DNA of 64,000 bases from Pseudomonas sp. BP8 (GTDB taxonomy: Bacteria > Pseudomonadota > Gammaproteobacteria > Pseudomonadales > Pseudomonadaceae), in assembly GCF_017875955.1 (NCBI RefSeq), contig NZ_JAGINK010000001.1, forward strand, positions 4,060,501 to 4,124,500, written 5' to 3'. A program made the position numbers and the translations under genes. Within the stretch, counting starts at the first letter, position 1, and each line of letters starts with the position of its first letter. Below, piece by piece: positions 50,648 through 58,671 of this stretch. The notes under the pieces were generated by a model that ran no database searches, was not told the DNA's origin, and saw only the letters and a list, made by a program, of their open reading frames with translations.

Positions 50648-51325
50648 ATGATGAACATCGCCAGTTTCGACGTCGACGCACAGAATGGCTTCACCGCCAA
50701 CGCGCCACTGGAGCTGCCGGTGCCCGGCGGCAACCAGATCGTCCCGGCACTCAACACCATGGCCCGCCGCGCCAGCGTGCGCCTGGGCAGCAAGGACGCC
50801 CACCCGGCCAACGCCGTCTGGGTGGTTGCCGAAGCCAGCCAGATGCTGCAACCCCTGACACTGGCCAATGCCGACCTCACCTGGGTCAGTCACTGCGTGC
50901 CCGGCACGCCGGGTTTCGAATTGCTCGCAGGGCTGCCCGCGCCAATCGACTATGACTACTTCGTCTGGAAAGGCATCGAGCCTGATCTGCACCCTTACGG
51001 CGCGTGCTACCACGACCTCGCTGAACGCCGCTCCACCGGCGTCATCGAATACCTCAAGGTGCATGAGGTCAGCGTGGTGATTGTTGGCGGCCTGGCCCTG
51101 GATTACTGCGTACGGACCACTGCCCGGCAACTGCACGAGGCAGGCTTTACCGTGTTGTTATACCTACCGGCCTGCCGCGCGTTGACTGCTGAGGGCGCTG
51201 AGGCGGCGTGCACCGAGCTGTCGCGCACAGGGGTTATCCTCTGCGCCGATGAAGCCGCGCTGGACCTGCAGCTTGCCCAGCTCAAGGACGGCCGCCCCTT
51301 AGCGGTAGCCAACGCCAGGCCCTAA
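50648..51325 (+). CDS. Nicotinamidase-related hydrolase
   Basis: 225 aa; an adjacent second ATG at 50651 is possible, and AGGAG precedes both. The triad is Asp10 (FDVDAQNGFT), Lys108 (YFVWKGIEP) and Cys154 (GGLALDYCVRTT). Metal ligands Asp50 and His52 (GSKDAHPAN) and His82 (WVSHCVPGT) fit PncA. Nicotinamidases turn nicotinamide into nicotinate for NAD salvage. The usual Trp of DWHP is Ala here, so a close pncA paralogue with another amide substrate is possible. Confidence 0.85.
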   Translation: MMNIASFDVDAQNGFTANAPLELPVPGGNQIVPALNTMARRASVRLGSKDAHPANAVWVVAEASQMLQPLTLANADLTWVSHCVPGTPGFELLAGLPAPIDYDYFVWKGIEPDLHPYGACYHDLAERRSTGVIEYLKVHEVSVVIVGGLALDYCVRTTARQLHEAGFTVLLYLPACRALTAEGAEAACTELSRTGVILCADEAALDLQLAQLKDGRPLAVANARP

Positions 51326-52257
51326 CGCGTACTGCCAAACGTTGGTACGCCGCCTGGAAACAAGCGCTGGTCACTGAGCTTCTCCAGCAAGAAGTCATAC
51401 ACCAGCCTTATCCTCCGCGGCACCTGCCCGGGACGTGTCCGATAGAGCACCAGCTCGAGTGGCTGCGGCGCGTAGTCCGGCAGCACCTCAACAAGGGTGC
51501 CTTGGGACAAATGCGGCTGGGCGAGGTACAGCGGCATCTGGGCAAACACGCCACCCTGAAGGACCATCTCCAACTCCGTCTCCGGGTCATCGCAGGTGAA
51601 GCCAGGTTGTTCGGGCACGAAGCTCGCTTCGTTCGAGAACATCCACGGCCAACCCCGCCCGGACCTGCGATCCAGAAGCAAGGACAAGGGCAGCGCTTTC
51701 AGCTGATCAAGGTCCGAGGGCATGCCTGCACTGGCAATCAACTGCGGTGTGGCAACGACCTTCAACGGAACACTCGCAACCGTTCGGGCAACGAATCGGC
51801 GATCCCGGACAGTGCCCACGCGGATCCCGATGTCGATCTTCGATACCACCGAGTCCGTCAACTCATCATCCAGCGAAAGGTCGATGCTCAGCCTTGGATG
51901 CTGTCTGCGCAACTCAGCGAGAAACCGCGTCAGGTAGAGCTTGCCGATCGCATGGGGGGCAGTCAGCCCCACCCGTCCAATGATCGCTTCGTCGCCATCG
52001 TCGTTCGCTCTCACGAACAACTGATCGAAGCCGTCCACAGCAGCGCGGGCCTCCTGGGCCAGGCTTCTGCCGAAATCGGTAATCCTCATCTGTCGCGTGC
52101 TCCGGTGGAACAGAGGCTCGCCCATCAGCCGCTCGAGCTCCTGCACCGCCCGGGTGACCTTCTGCGCAGAGGTTCCCAACTGGTTCGCGGCCTCGCGAAA
52201 GGACGAACAGTCAGCGACTACCAGAAAGACTCTGACCATCTCTAGCCGGTTCAGCAT
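51322..52257 (-). CDS. LysR family regulator
   Basis: About 311 aa from the ATG at 52257; the frame extends 15 codons upstream. The winged HTH is at 1-65 (MVRVFLVVADCSSFREAANQLGTSAQKVTRAVQELERLMGEPLFHRS) and the periplasmic-binding-like effector domain follows. Its 3' end overlaps the end of the nicotinamidase-like gene by four bases. Divergent from the SDR gene with 104 bp between, so it probably regulates the SDR/DJ-1 pair. Confidence 0.9.
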   Translation of the reverse strand: MLNRLEMVRVFLVVADCSSFREAANQLGTSAQKVTRAVQELERLMGEPLFHRSTRQMRITDFGRSLAQEARAAVDGFDQLFVRANDDGDEAIIGRVGLTAPHAIGKLYLTRFLAELRRQHPRLSIDLSLDDELTDSVVSKIDIGIRVGTVRDRRFVARTVASVPLKVVATPQLIASAGMPSDLDQLKALPLSLLLDRRSGRGWPWMFSNEASFVPEQPGFTCDDPETELEMVLQGGVFAQMPLYLAQPHLSQGTLVEVLPDYAPQPLELVLYRTRPGQVPRRIRLVYDFLLEKLSDQRLFPGGVPTFGSTR

Positions 52258-52274
52258 CGTATAAATCCATATTT

Positions 52275-52301
52275 TGGAATTTTCAAATCCTAAATATTCC
52301 A
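52275..52301. promoter_or_regulatory. Inverted repeat between LysR and SDR genes
   Basis: TGGAAT at 52275-52280 and ATTCCA at 52296-52301 are perfect inverted arms 15 bp apart in the AT-rich divergent promoter region. This could be the LysR binding site. Confidence 0.4.
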
Positions 52302-52361
52302 TTCAATGTGACTAAATGACAACTCATAATCGATCCATCTCCACTCACTGAGGTTACTGAA

Positions 52362-53105
52362 ATGGGCAAGGGTATCGAAGGCAAGGTAGTCGTAATCACT
52401 GGCGCCAGCAGCGGTCTGGGTGAGTCTACCGCTCGCCACCTGGCTAGCCTAGGGGCATCAGTCGTACTGGCGGCGCGTCGCGAAGACCGTCTGGATGAGA
52501 TCGTCAAAGACATCACAGCCGCAGGTGGGCAAGCCACGGCGCATCAGGTGGACGTGACCCGCCGTGAAGACCTGGTCGCCCTCGTCCAGCACGCGGTGGA
52601 CATCTTTGGTCGTGTGGACGTGATGATCAACAACGCCGGCCTGATGGCCATCGCGCCTATTTCTGAACTGCGGGTTGATGAATGGGATCGGATGATCGAC
52701 ATCAACATCAAAGGCGTGCTGTATGGCATTGCCGCGGCGCTGCCGCTGTTCGAGCAGCAAGGCGCGGGGCATTTCATCAACATTTCATCGGTTGCCGGTA
52801 TCAAGGTGTTCAGCCCCGGCGGCTCGGTGTACAGCGGTACCAAGTATGCCGTGCGCGCGATTTCGGATGGCTTGCGGCATGAGGTGGGCAGAAGCATTCG
52901 TACCACCACCATCGAACCGGGCGCGGTTGATTCCGAGCTGAAACTGGGTAGCGGTCATGAAGCAAGCGCACAGGCTGTCGCTGAATTCTACAAGCACGCC
53001 ATCCCGGCGGAGTCCGTTGCCCGCGCCATTGCCTTTGCGATCGAGCAGCCGGCGGATGTCGACATCAATGAAATCGTCCTTCGCCCCACCTCCCAGGACT
53101 TCTGA
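52362..53105 (+). CDS. SDR family oxidoreductase
   Basis: 247 aa. Canonical: TGxxxGLG in VVITGASSGLGESTARHLA, the NNAG motif, catalytic Ser in INISSVAG and YSGTK. GAGG precedes the ATG by 9 nt. It is followed 84 bp later by a DJ-1-like gene, probably in one operon under the divergent LysR. It would reduce a carbonyl or oxidise an alcohol with NAD(P). Substrate unknown. Confidence 0.92.
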   Translation: MGKGIEGKVVVITGASSGLGESTARHLASLGASVVLAARREDRLDEIVKDITAAGGQATAHQVDVTRREDLVALVQHAVDIFGRVDVMINNAGLMAIAPISELRVDEWDRMIDINIKGVLYGIAAALPLFEQQGAGHFINISSVAGIKVFSPGGSVYSGTKYAVRAISDGLRHEVGRSIRTTTIEPGAVDSELKLGSGHEASAQAVAEFYKHAIPAESVARAIAFAIEQPADVDINEIVLRPTSQDF

Positions 53106-53189
53106 GGCGGTCGGCGGGGAGCAATGGCACGCTATGCTTCCCGCGACCTCGATACCGAAGACCAACCCGCAGCGTTTGAGGAAAATTCA

Positions 53190-53867
53190 ATGAAAGTTCT
53201 GATGGTACTGACATCGCACGACCAACTGGGCGACACCGGCCTGAAGACCGGTTTTTGGCTCGAAGAGTTCGCCGCTCCCTACTATGTGTTCAAAGACGCG
53301 GGTGCCGAGGTTGTGCTGGCGTCGCCTGCGGGTGGCCAACCTCCGCTTGACCCAAAGAGTGAGCTGCCCGACTTCCAGACCGACATGACGCACCGCTTCA
53401 ACAACGACGCGGCTGCGCAACAGGCGCTGGCAAACACCGTCAGGCTCGATACGGTCAGCGAGAAAGATTTCGACACGGTGTTTTACCCAGGTGGGCATGG
53501 TCCTTTGTGGGATCTCGCTGAGTCGAAAACCTCGATCAGTCTGATCGAGGCGTTCGAGCGGGCTGGCAAGCCCATTGGTTTCGTCTGCCACGCCCCTGGC
53601 GCGCTTCGCCATGTGCAAGCGGCTGATGGCACCCCGTTGATCAAAGGCCGTCGGGTGACCGGTTTCACCAATGGCGAAGAAGCCGCCGTTGAGCTGACCA
53701 ACGTGGTGCCCTTCCTTATCGAGGATGAATTTCAACATTTGGGCGGGCTTTATCAGAAGGGCCCCGATTGGGCGCCATTCATCGTCGAAGACGGCAAGCT
53801 GGTCACCGGGCAGAACCCGGCAAGTTCCGAAGGTGTGGCCAAGGCACTGGTCGCCCAGCTGAAATAA
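53190..53867 (+). CDS. DJ-1/PfpI family protein (class I glutamine amidotransferase-like)
   Basis: 225 aa from the ATG at 53190. Catalytic Cys133-His134 in GFVCHAPGAL and Glu in GFWLEEFAAPYY match Hsp31-like glyoxalase/deglycase members. This is the second SDR plus DJ-1 pairing in the window and suggests handling of reactive carbonyls. Convergent hairpin GCCTGAG/CTCAGGC at 53881-53905 follows. Confidence 0.9.
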   Translation: MKVLMVLTSHDQLGDTGLKTGFWLEEFAAPYYVFKDAGAEVVLASPAGGQPPLDPKSELPDFQTDMTHRFNNDAAAQQALANTVRLDTVSEKDFDTVFYPGGHGPLWDLAESKTSISLIEAFERAGKPIGFVCHAPGALRHVQAADGTPLIKGRRVTGFTNGEEAAVELTNVVPFLIEDEFQHLGGLYQKGPDWAPFIVEDGKLVTGQNPASSEGVAKALVAQLK

Positions 53868-53880
53868 TCTTCTACGCCGC

Positions 53881-53905
53881 GCCTGAGTCCATCACGGGCT
53901 CAGGC
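53881..53905 (+). terminator. Hairpin after the SDR/DJ-1 operon
   Basis: GCCTGAG and CTCAGGC form a 7-bp stem with a GC-rich inner pair. No strong T-run follows. Confidence 0.4.
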
Positions 53906-54067
53906 GAGGTTAGAGGGAAACGGTACTGCCAATTCGGAACAAAAGGACCGACGTCATTCTCATTCCAGGACTGGCGTCGCCCCGCGATGTATGGGCTGAC
54001 CTGGCCTCCCGGTTTCTCGTGGGCCTTGCTCGTGTTGGCGCAGATGAACGCAGGCATCTGCGCCCGG

Positions 54068-54790
54068 TCAGACGGTTCCCTTGGCCTGCTGTTCCAGGTG
54101 CACCTGCAATGCCGGATCGATGTGCAGTGCGCTGGCCAGCTCATCAAGGTAGGCCCGCTCTGCAGCCTGCTGGTCATCCACCAGCATCACGCTGGCCAGA
54201 TACATTTCCGCGGCCATGGCCGGGTCATTAGCCGACTGTGCCACCTCGGCAGCGTCAAGTGGCTTGCTGACTTCCTGACCCAGCCATTGCTGCAGTTGCG
54301 GGTCGCCGGTGTGACGTTTGATTTCAGCGTGGATCAACTGTTCTTCCTGCGGGTCGATGCGACCGTCAGCCTTGGCTGCCGCAATCAGTGCACGCAGGAT
54401 GGCATGGCTGTGACCCTCGGCTTCGGAGCCGGACAATTGATCGACGGTGCGCAGGGCCTGTTGCGGGGCTGCCGCCTGATTGCGCTGCCAGCTTTGATAG
54501 GCCTTGAACGCCATCATGCCCAACGACGCCAGGGCCGCGTAGTTGGTGCCACTGGTAGTGCGGCCCTGGGTAGGGCTGCCAGCGCTGCTGCTGCCGCCAC
54601 CCAACAGACCACCGAGTAAACCACCCAGGCCACCACGGCCACTCGCTGCACCGCCGCCGCCAAGCAGACCGCCCAACAAACCGCCCAAACCGCCCAGGCC
54701 ATCTTGCGCTGACCTGCCGCCGCTCCCGGGTTGTGCTTGCGAGCGTTGCCCGGCCCGGAGTAACTGCTCGAGTAAGTCACTAGTATTCAT
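54068..54790 (-). CDS. TerB/DUF533 (YebE-like) protein with Gly-rich linker
   Basis: 240 aa from the ATG at 54790. Residues about 30-70 contain two reiterations of GGLGGLLGGLLGGG. The C-terminal half (ALIAAAKADGRIDPQEEQLI, about 132-151) is the TerB-like helical domain of DUF533. YebE-type proteins are associated with the inner membrane and are envelope-stress-induced in enterics, but the role is unknown. Monocistronic on the minus strand. Confidence 0.85.
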   Translation of the reverse strand: MNTSDLLEQLLRAGQRSQAQPGSGGRSAQDGLGGLGGLLGGLLGGGGAASGRGGLGGLLGGLLGGGSSSAGSPTQGRTTSGTNYAALASLGMMAFKAYQSWQRNQAAAPQQALRTVDQLSGSEAEGHSHAILRALIAAAKADGRIDPQEEQLIHAEIKRHTGDPQLQQWLGQEVSKPLDAAEVAQSANDPAMAAEMYLASVMLVDDQQAAERAYLDELASALHIDPALQVHLEQQAKGTV

Positions 54791-55026
54791 GGCACCGCCC
54801 TCAGTCGGTAGTCGTCGCCCAGACCAGCAACGATAGCCCCCACAAGGCGATTCGCCATGACCGCCTGGCAGACGGAAAACCCGGTACTCACTGAGCTGGC
54901 GTTGCCGGAGAGCGACTGAATCCTTATTGACGCCCTGCCCTCGCGCTCGTCGACGCAGATTCGGTCTGGACTGCACAGGCGCTTGTTGAGAGTCCGTTAT
55001 GTGAGATAGCAGTCAGTCGGTAACTG

Positions 55027-55413
55027 CTATGCAGGATTAGCCGCCCAGGTTTCGTGGAGATGACGCCACAGAACGCGCTCGCCTTGATGGCTTAGCAGTG
55101 CAGTCGAGATCCGCGTCTTCGCATCCTGGGCAGGCAGGTAGTGTGTCTCCCGATAGCGGATGACGGCGCCCTCCTGCCACTGTGCCAATGTTTCCATCTC
55201 GGTCACCGCAACGATCAGTCCAGGCTGGCTGCCGGAACGTTGAGTGAACAGGGTTGCAACCTCCTGCAGGCTCACCTGGACACCGGTCGGGGTGATCATG
55301 GAAAAGTCGGGGTGAAACCGCTCGAGCATGGCTTCAACCTGGCCGTCCCCTTTAGCGAAGAGCGCCTCGATCATTACGTGCAGGTCAATGACTTCTTGTA
55401 GGTAAGGATTCAT
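55027..55413 (-). CDS. SnoaL-like/DUF4440 protein
   Basis: 128 aa from the ATG at 55413; the frame extends further upstream without family sequence. The NTF2-like pattern is visible: MIEALFAKGDGQVEAMLERFHPDFSMITPTG and VIRYRETHYLP. Such small cytoplasmic proteins bind or isomerise small molecules, or act only as sensors. Divergent from the DUF421 gene. Confidence 0.8.
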   Translation of the reverse strand: MNPYLQEVIDLHVMIEALFAKGDGQVEAMLERFHPDFSMITPTGVQVSLQEVATLFTQRSGSQPGLIVAVTEMETLAQWQEGAVIRYRETHYLPAQDAKTRISTALLSHQGERVLWRHLHETWAANPA

Positions 55414-55571
55414 AACATTCCTGTCTTTGGCGGATGGCCGATTATGACTGATGACCTGCAACAATGATCGCCTCACAGTGAGACGAGCCCTGTTCACTGT
55501 TGTCTTAGTCATGGATGGGCTGATGACTCTTGACCAGAACCGCCAGCCCTCCACCCAATGGATGACAGGGA

Positions 55572-56276
55572 ATGGGTAAGCGAATGGCGTCATTCGATCT
55601 GCAACGGATGTTGTTGGGCGAGTTGCCCTTGACCTTTCTCTGGGAGGTCGCACTGCGCGTTCTGGCGGCATTTCTGGCCGTGTTCTTCTTTCTCAAGTTC
55701 AGTGGCCGGCGCGGCATCAAGCAGCTATCCCGCTTCGAGCTGGTGGTGATCCTGACGCTTGGCTCCGCCGCAGGCGACGTGACCTTCTACGAAGATGTGC
55801 CAATGCTGCCGGTGGCTCTGGTCTTCGTTACGCTGCTGCTCCTGTATCGCGGCACTGTCTTTCTCATGAAGCGCAACAAAGCCTGCGAAGCCTGGATAGA
55901 CGGGCTGCCGATAACGGTAGCGAAGGACGGGATGTATGAGATCCACTCGCTGCGCAACATGAATATTTCCGCAAATGAGCTGTTCATGGAGTTGCGTCAG
56001 CAAGGTGTGGAGCACTTGGGCCAAGTACGTCTGGGCCTGTTGGAAACCGACGGAGAGCTCAGTCTGTATTTCTACAGGCCAGAGGACACCCGGCCGGGTC
56101 TGTCGGTACTGCCCCTCGAGCATCGCCCGGAGTACACCTCGCCGCCGGGTGCCGGCCTCTATTGCTGCGTGGGCTGTGGTTTTCCTGCCTATCACCAGGC
56201 GCATGACTCGCTCACCTGCGAGCGCTGCGGTCATGGCGTCTGGTCTCCGGCCTTGGACACTCCACGCAACCGCTAG
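55572..56276 (+). CDS. DUF421 membrane protein with C-terminal zinc ribbon
   Basis: 234 aa; the ATG at 55572 or the fifth codon is the start. Three N-terminal membrane helices (LRVLAAFLAVFFFLKFSG and others), then the DUF421/YcaP cytoplasmic domain (SLRNMNISANELFMELRQQGVEHLGQVRLGLLETDGELSLYFY). The C-terminus adds CCVGCGFPAYH and CERCGHGVW, a CxxC/CxxC zinc ribbon. Function unknown. Confidence 0.85.
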   Translation: MGKRMASFDLQRMLLGELPLTFLWEVALRVLAAFLAVFFFLKFSGRRGIKQLSRFELVVILTLGSAAGDVTFYEDVPMLPVALVFVTLLLLYRGTVFLMKRNKACEAWIDGLPITVAKDGMYEIHSLRNMNISANELFMELRQQGVEHLGQVRLGLLETDGELSLYFYRPEDTRPGLSVLPLEHRPEYTSPPGAGLYCCVGCGFPAYHQAHDSLTCERCGHGVWSPALDTPRNR

Positions 56277-56315
56277 CGAGGCCATTTACCGGCCCCACCG
56301 ATCATCGCCTGCGGC

Positions 56316-57194
56316 TCAGACGTCCACGCACAGCTGGAGAAACCGCGCCGCCACCCGTGACGGTGTAGCCGCATGCGGCATCAAGATCGAAAAGCGCCGC
56401 GTCAACGGCTCAGGCGCAATGCGCAACCGGCGCAGCATGCCATCTTCATGGCGAATGGACATGGCCGAGACGAACCCCACCCCCATCCCCGCCCGCACCG
56501 CTTCCTTGACCCCTTCCACCCCGGCGATCTCGAGACCGACCCGCATCGCCACGCCACTGCGGGCAAACGCACGCTCGACCAATTGACGCACCCCTGAACC
56601 ACTCTCGCGCAGCACCAGCGGATAGGCCCCGAGCGCTTCCAGCGTCTGCGCGCCGTCAACATCGGCAAGCGGGTGCGCAGCGGGCACGATGGCCACGATC
56701 TCATCCTCGCGCCACGGCGTTATGCCGGTGCCCAACGGCAATTCCTGGCCAGGCGGGCCTTCGATCAGGGCGATGTCCAGCGTATCCAGCGCGGCGACGA
56801 TCTCGGCGCTGTTGCCGTTGGTAGTGGTCACCACCACGTCCGGGTAACGCTGACGAAAATCGGCGATCAGGTACGGCAACAGATAGCTGGCGGGGGTGGT
56901 GCTGGCACCAATACGCAAGGTGCCGCGCTCGAGTCCACGCAGTGCGTCGCGCAAGGCGTGGGCTTGGCGAAAGGTCTCGCGCAAGCGCTCGGCGTGGGCC
57001 AGCAGCTGCTGCCCGGCCGCCGTCAGGCGCACACCGCGGCCGGCGCGCTGGTACAGCGGTTCGCCGAATTCTTCCTGCAGCAGCTTGAGCTGACCGGACA
57101 CAGCCGGTTGCGACAGGTGCAGGGCAACGGCCGCGTGGCTGATATTGCCGTGCTCGGCAACGGTGGCGAATGTTATCAGTTGTTCCGGGGTCAT
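56316..57194 (-). CDS. LysR family regulator (YeiE-like)
   Basis: 292 aa. The HTH is at 1-60 (MTPEQLITFATVAEHGNISHAAVALHLSQPAVSGQLKLLQEEFG), followed by a LysR effector domain. Its place divergent to yeiH mirrors the E. coli yeiE-yeiH pair, where YeiE responds to sulfite. Two palindromes lie in the intergenic region. The sulfite link is inferred from synteny. Confidence 0.88.
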   Translation of the reverse strand: MTPEQLITFATVAEHGNISHAAVALHLSQPAVSGQLKLLQEEFGEPLYQRAGRGVRLTAAGQQLLAHAERLRETFRQAHALRDALRGLERGTLRIGASTTPASYLLPYLIADFRQRYPDVVVTTTNGNSAEIVAALDTLDIALIEGPPGQELPLGTGITPWREDEIVAIVPAAHPLADVDGAQTLEALGAYPLVLRESGSGVRQLVERAFARSGVAMRVGLEIAGVEGVKEAVRAGMGVGFVSAMSIRHEDGMLRRLRIAPEPLTRRFSILMPHAATPSRVAARFLQLCVDV

Positions 57195-57217
57195 GAATTC
57201 AAAGTATCAGCTGAGCG

Positions 57218-57232
57218 GATATTTTGCATATC
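57218..57232. promoter_or_regulatory. Palindrome in the LysR-yeiH intergenic region, site 1
   Basis: GATAT-N5-ATATC is a perfect inverted repeat 24 bp upstream of the LysR-type ATG, a plausible autoregulatory LysR site. Confidence 0.4.
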
Positions 57233-57245
57233 AAATGACGATTTT

Positions 57246-57259
57246 TTATAAGCTTATAA
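57246..57259. promoter_or_regulatory. Palindrome in the LysR-yeiH intergenic region, site 2
   Basis: TTATAAGCTTATAA is a perfect 14-bp palindrome, 48 bp before the yeiH start. Such a symmetric AT-rich core is typical of LysR-type operators, although it could also be part of a -10 region. Confidence 0.45.
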
Positions 57260-57307
57260 CTGAATTAACGTAAGGCCATACACACCTACCTTGATCGGAG
57301 GACACAC

Positions 57308-58369
57308 ATGGCCACGGTCCCAGCAACCCCCAGCCTTGGGCCTACCCGCGATACCCGCGGGCGGCTCAACGGCATCCTCTTTGTAACCTTGTTCGCCTTG
57401 GCCGTCAGCCAGCTGGCCGCCCTGCCCGCCTTGGCCAATCTGGGCATCAGCCCGCTGATCGTCGGCATCCTGGCAGGTATGCTGTACACCAATGCCCTAC
57501 GCCAGGGTGTGCCCGACAGCTGGGCCACGGGCATCAACTTCTGCGCACGCGGCCTGCTGCGCATCGCGGTGGCAGGCTTCGGCCTGCGGGTCAGCCTGCA
57601 GGAAATCGCCCAGGTCGGCTGGTCGGGGTTGACGGTGTCGCTGCTGATCGTCGGCAGTACCCTGCTGATCGGACTCTGGGTTGGCATGCGGCTGTTCAAG
57701 CTGGACCGCGATACGGCCCTGCTGACCGCCGCCGGCAGTGCCATCTGCGGCGCCGCCGCGGTGCTGGCGTTCGAATCGGCGCTGCGCTCGCAGCCGCACA
57801 AGAGCGCGATGGCGGTGGGCAGCGTGGTGCTGTTCGGCACGCTGTCGATGCTGCTTTACCCGCTGCTGGTCAATAGCGGCTGGATCCCGCTCGATACGCT
57901 GGGCGTCGGTTTGTTTTTCGGCGGCACCCTGCATGAAGTGGCCCAGGTGGTGGGTGCGGCGAGCAACGTCAGCGCCGAGGCCACGCATGTCGCGACCATC
58001 GTCAAGATGACCCGGGTGATGCTGCTGGTGCCGGTACTGCTGGTGGTCGGCGTGTGGATCAGCCGCTCGCGCCAGCCAGGCCTGGCGCAAGGCAAGGGCA
58101 AGGTCGCCGTGCCGTGGTTCGCCTTTGGCTTTATCGCACTGGTGCTGGTCAACTCGTTGCAGGTACTGCCGACCACTGTGGTCCACAGCGCCAACCAGCT
58201 CGACACCTTTGCCTTGACCATGGCAATGACGGCGCTGGGCATGGAAACCCGCTTGAGCCAGATCCGCCAGGCCGGGCCTCGGGCGTTGGCCACCGGTGCG
58301 GTTCTCAACCTGTGGCTGGTGTTCGGCGGCCTGGCGATCACCTACGCCGTGCAGCGGCTGCTGGGCTGA
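57308..58369 (+). CDS. yeiH: YeiH-type putative sulfate exporter (UPF0324)
   Basis: 353 aa with about ten membrane segments; AGGA stands in the SD position. Family signatures are GISPLIVGILAGMLYTN, GSAICGAAAVLAFES and TLHEVAQVVGAASNVSAEA. YeiH is annotated as a sulfate or sulfite exporter, and its regulator YeiE senses sulfite in enterics. A strong terminator follows. Confidence 0.9.
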   Translation: MATVPATPSLGPTRDTRGRLNGILFVTLFALAVSQLAALPALANLGISPLIVGILAGMLYTNALRQGVPDSWATGINFCARGLLRIAVAGFGLRVSLQEIAQVGWSGLTVSLLIVGSTLLIGLWVGMRLFKLDRDTALLTAAGSAICGAAAVLAFESALRSQPHKSAMAVGSVVLFGTLSMLLYPLLVNSGWIPLDTLGVGLFFGGTLHEVAQVVGAASNVSAEATHVATIVKMTRVMLLVPVLLVVGVWISRSRQPGLAQGKGKVAVPWFAFGFIALVLVNSLQVLPTTVVHSANQLDTFALTMAMTALGMETRLSQIRQAGPRALATGAVLNLWLVFGGLAITYAVQRLLG

Positions 58370-58671
58370 TCCGCCGCCAGGCAATATCAGGGTGCATGGG
58401 GTCCGCCCATGCACCCTTTCGGCTCCCCCCTCCGCGCGGGACACAGCGCCAGGCCCGCAGCCGCGCGGGCTGCGCTGCGCTGGCCCGCTCTTTGCTACCA
58501 CTCGCCTCTTAACCTTTTGTCAGCCTTAGGTTTTTTAAGGTTCATGAGCACATATTTACTAATTTCTCGATCCCCGCGCAGCCCGCATCATCCCTCCAAC
58601 AAGAACACGTCGCCCCTTGCCGGCACGTACCCGGGCCCTTCCCGATGCCCCTCCTTGCCTTGGAGTCAGTC
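58370..58671. other. Intergenic region between yeiH and the NCS1 permease gene
   Basis: Contains the yeiH terminator (58390-58417). The remainder (58418-58671) has no gene, and no sigma-54-type promoter or operator was recognised with confidence. Confidence 0.6.
58390..58417 (+). terminator. Terminator after yeiH
   Basis: GGGTGCATGGG and CCCATGCACCC form a perfect 11-bp stem with a GTCCG-type loop, followed by TTTC. Confidence 0.75.
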
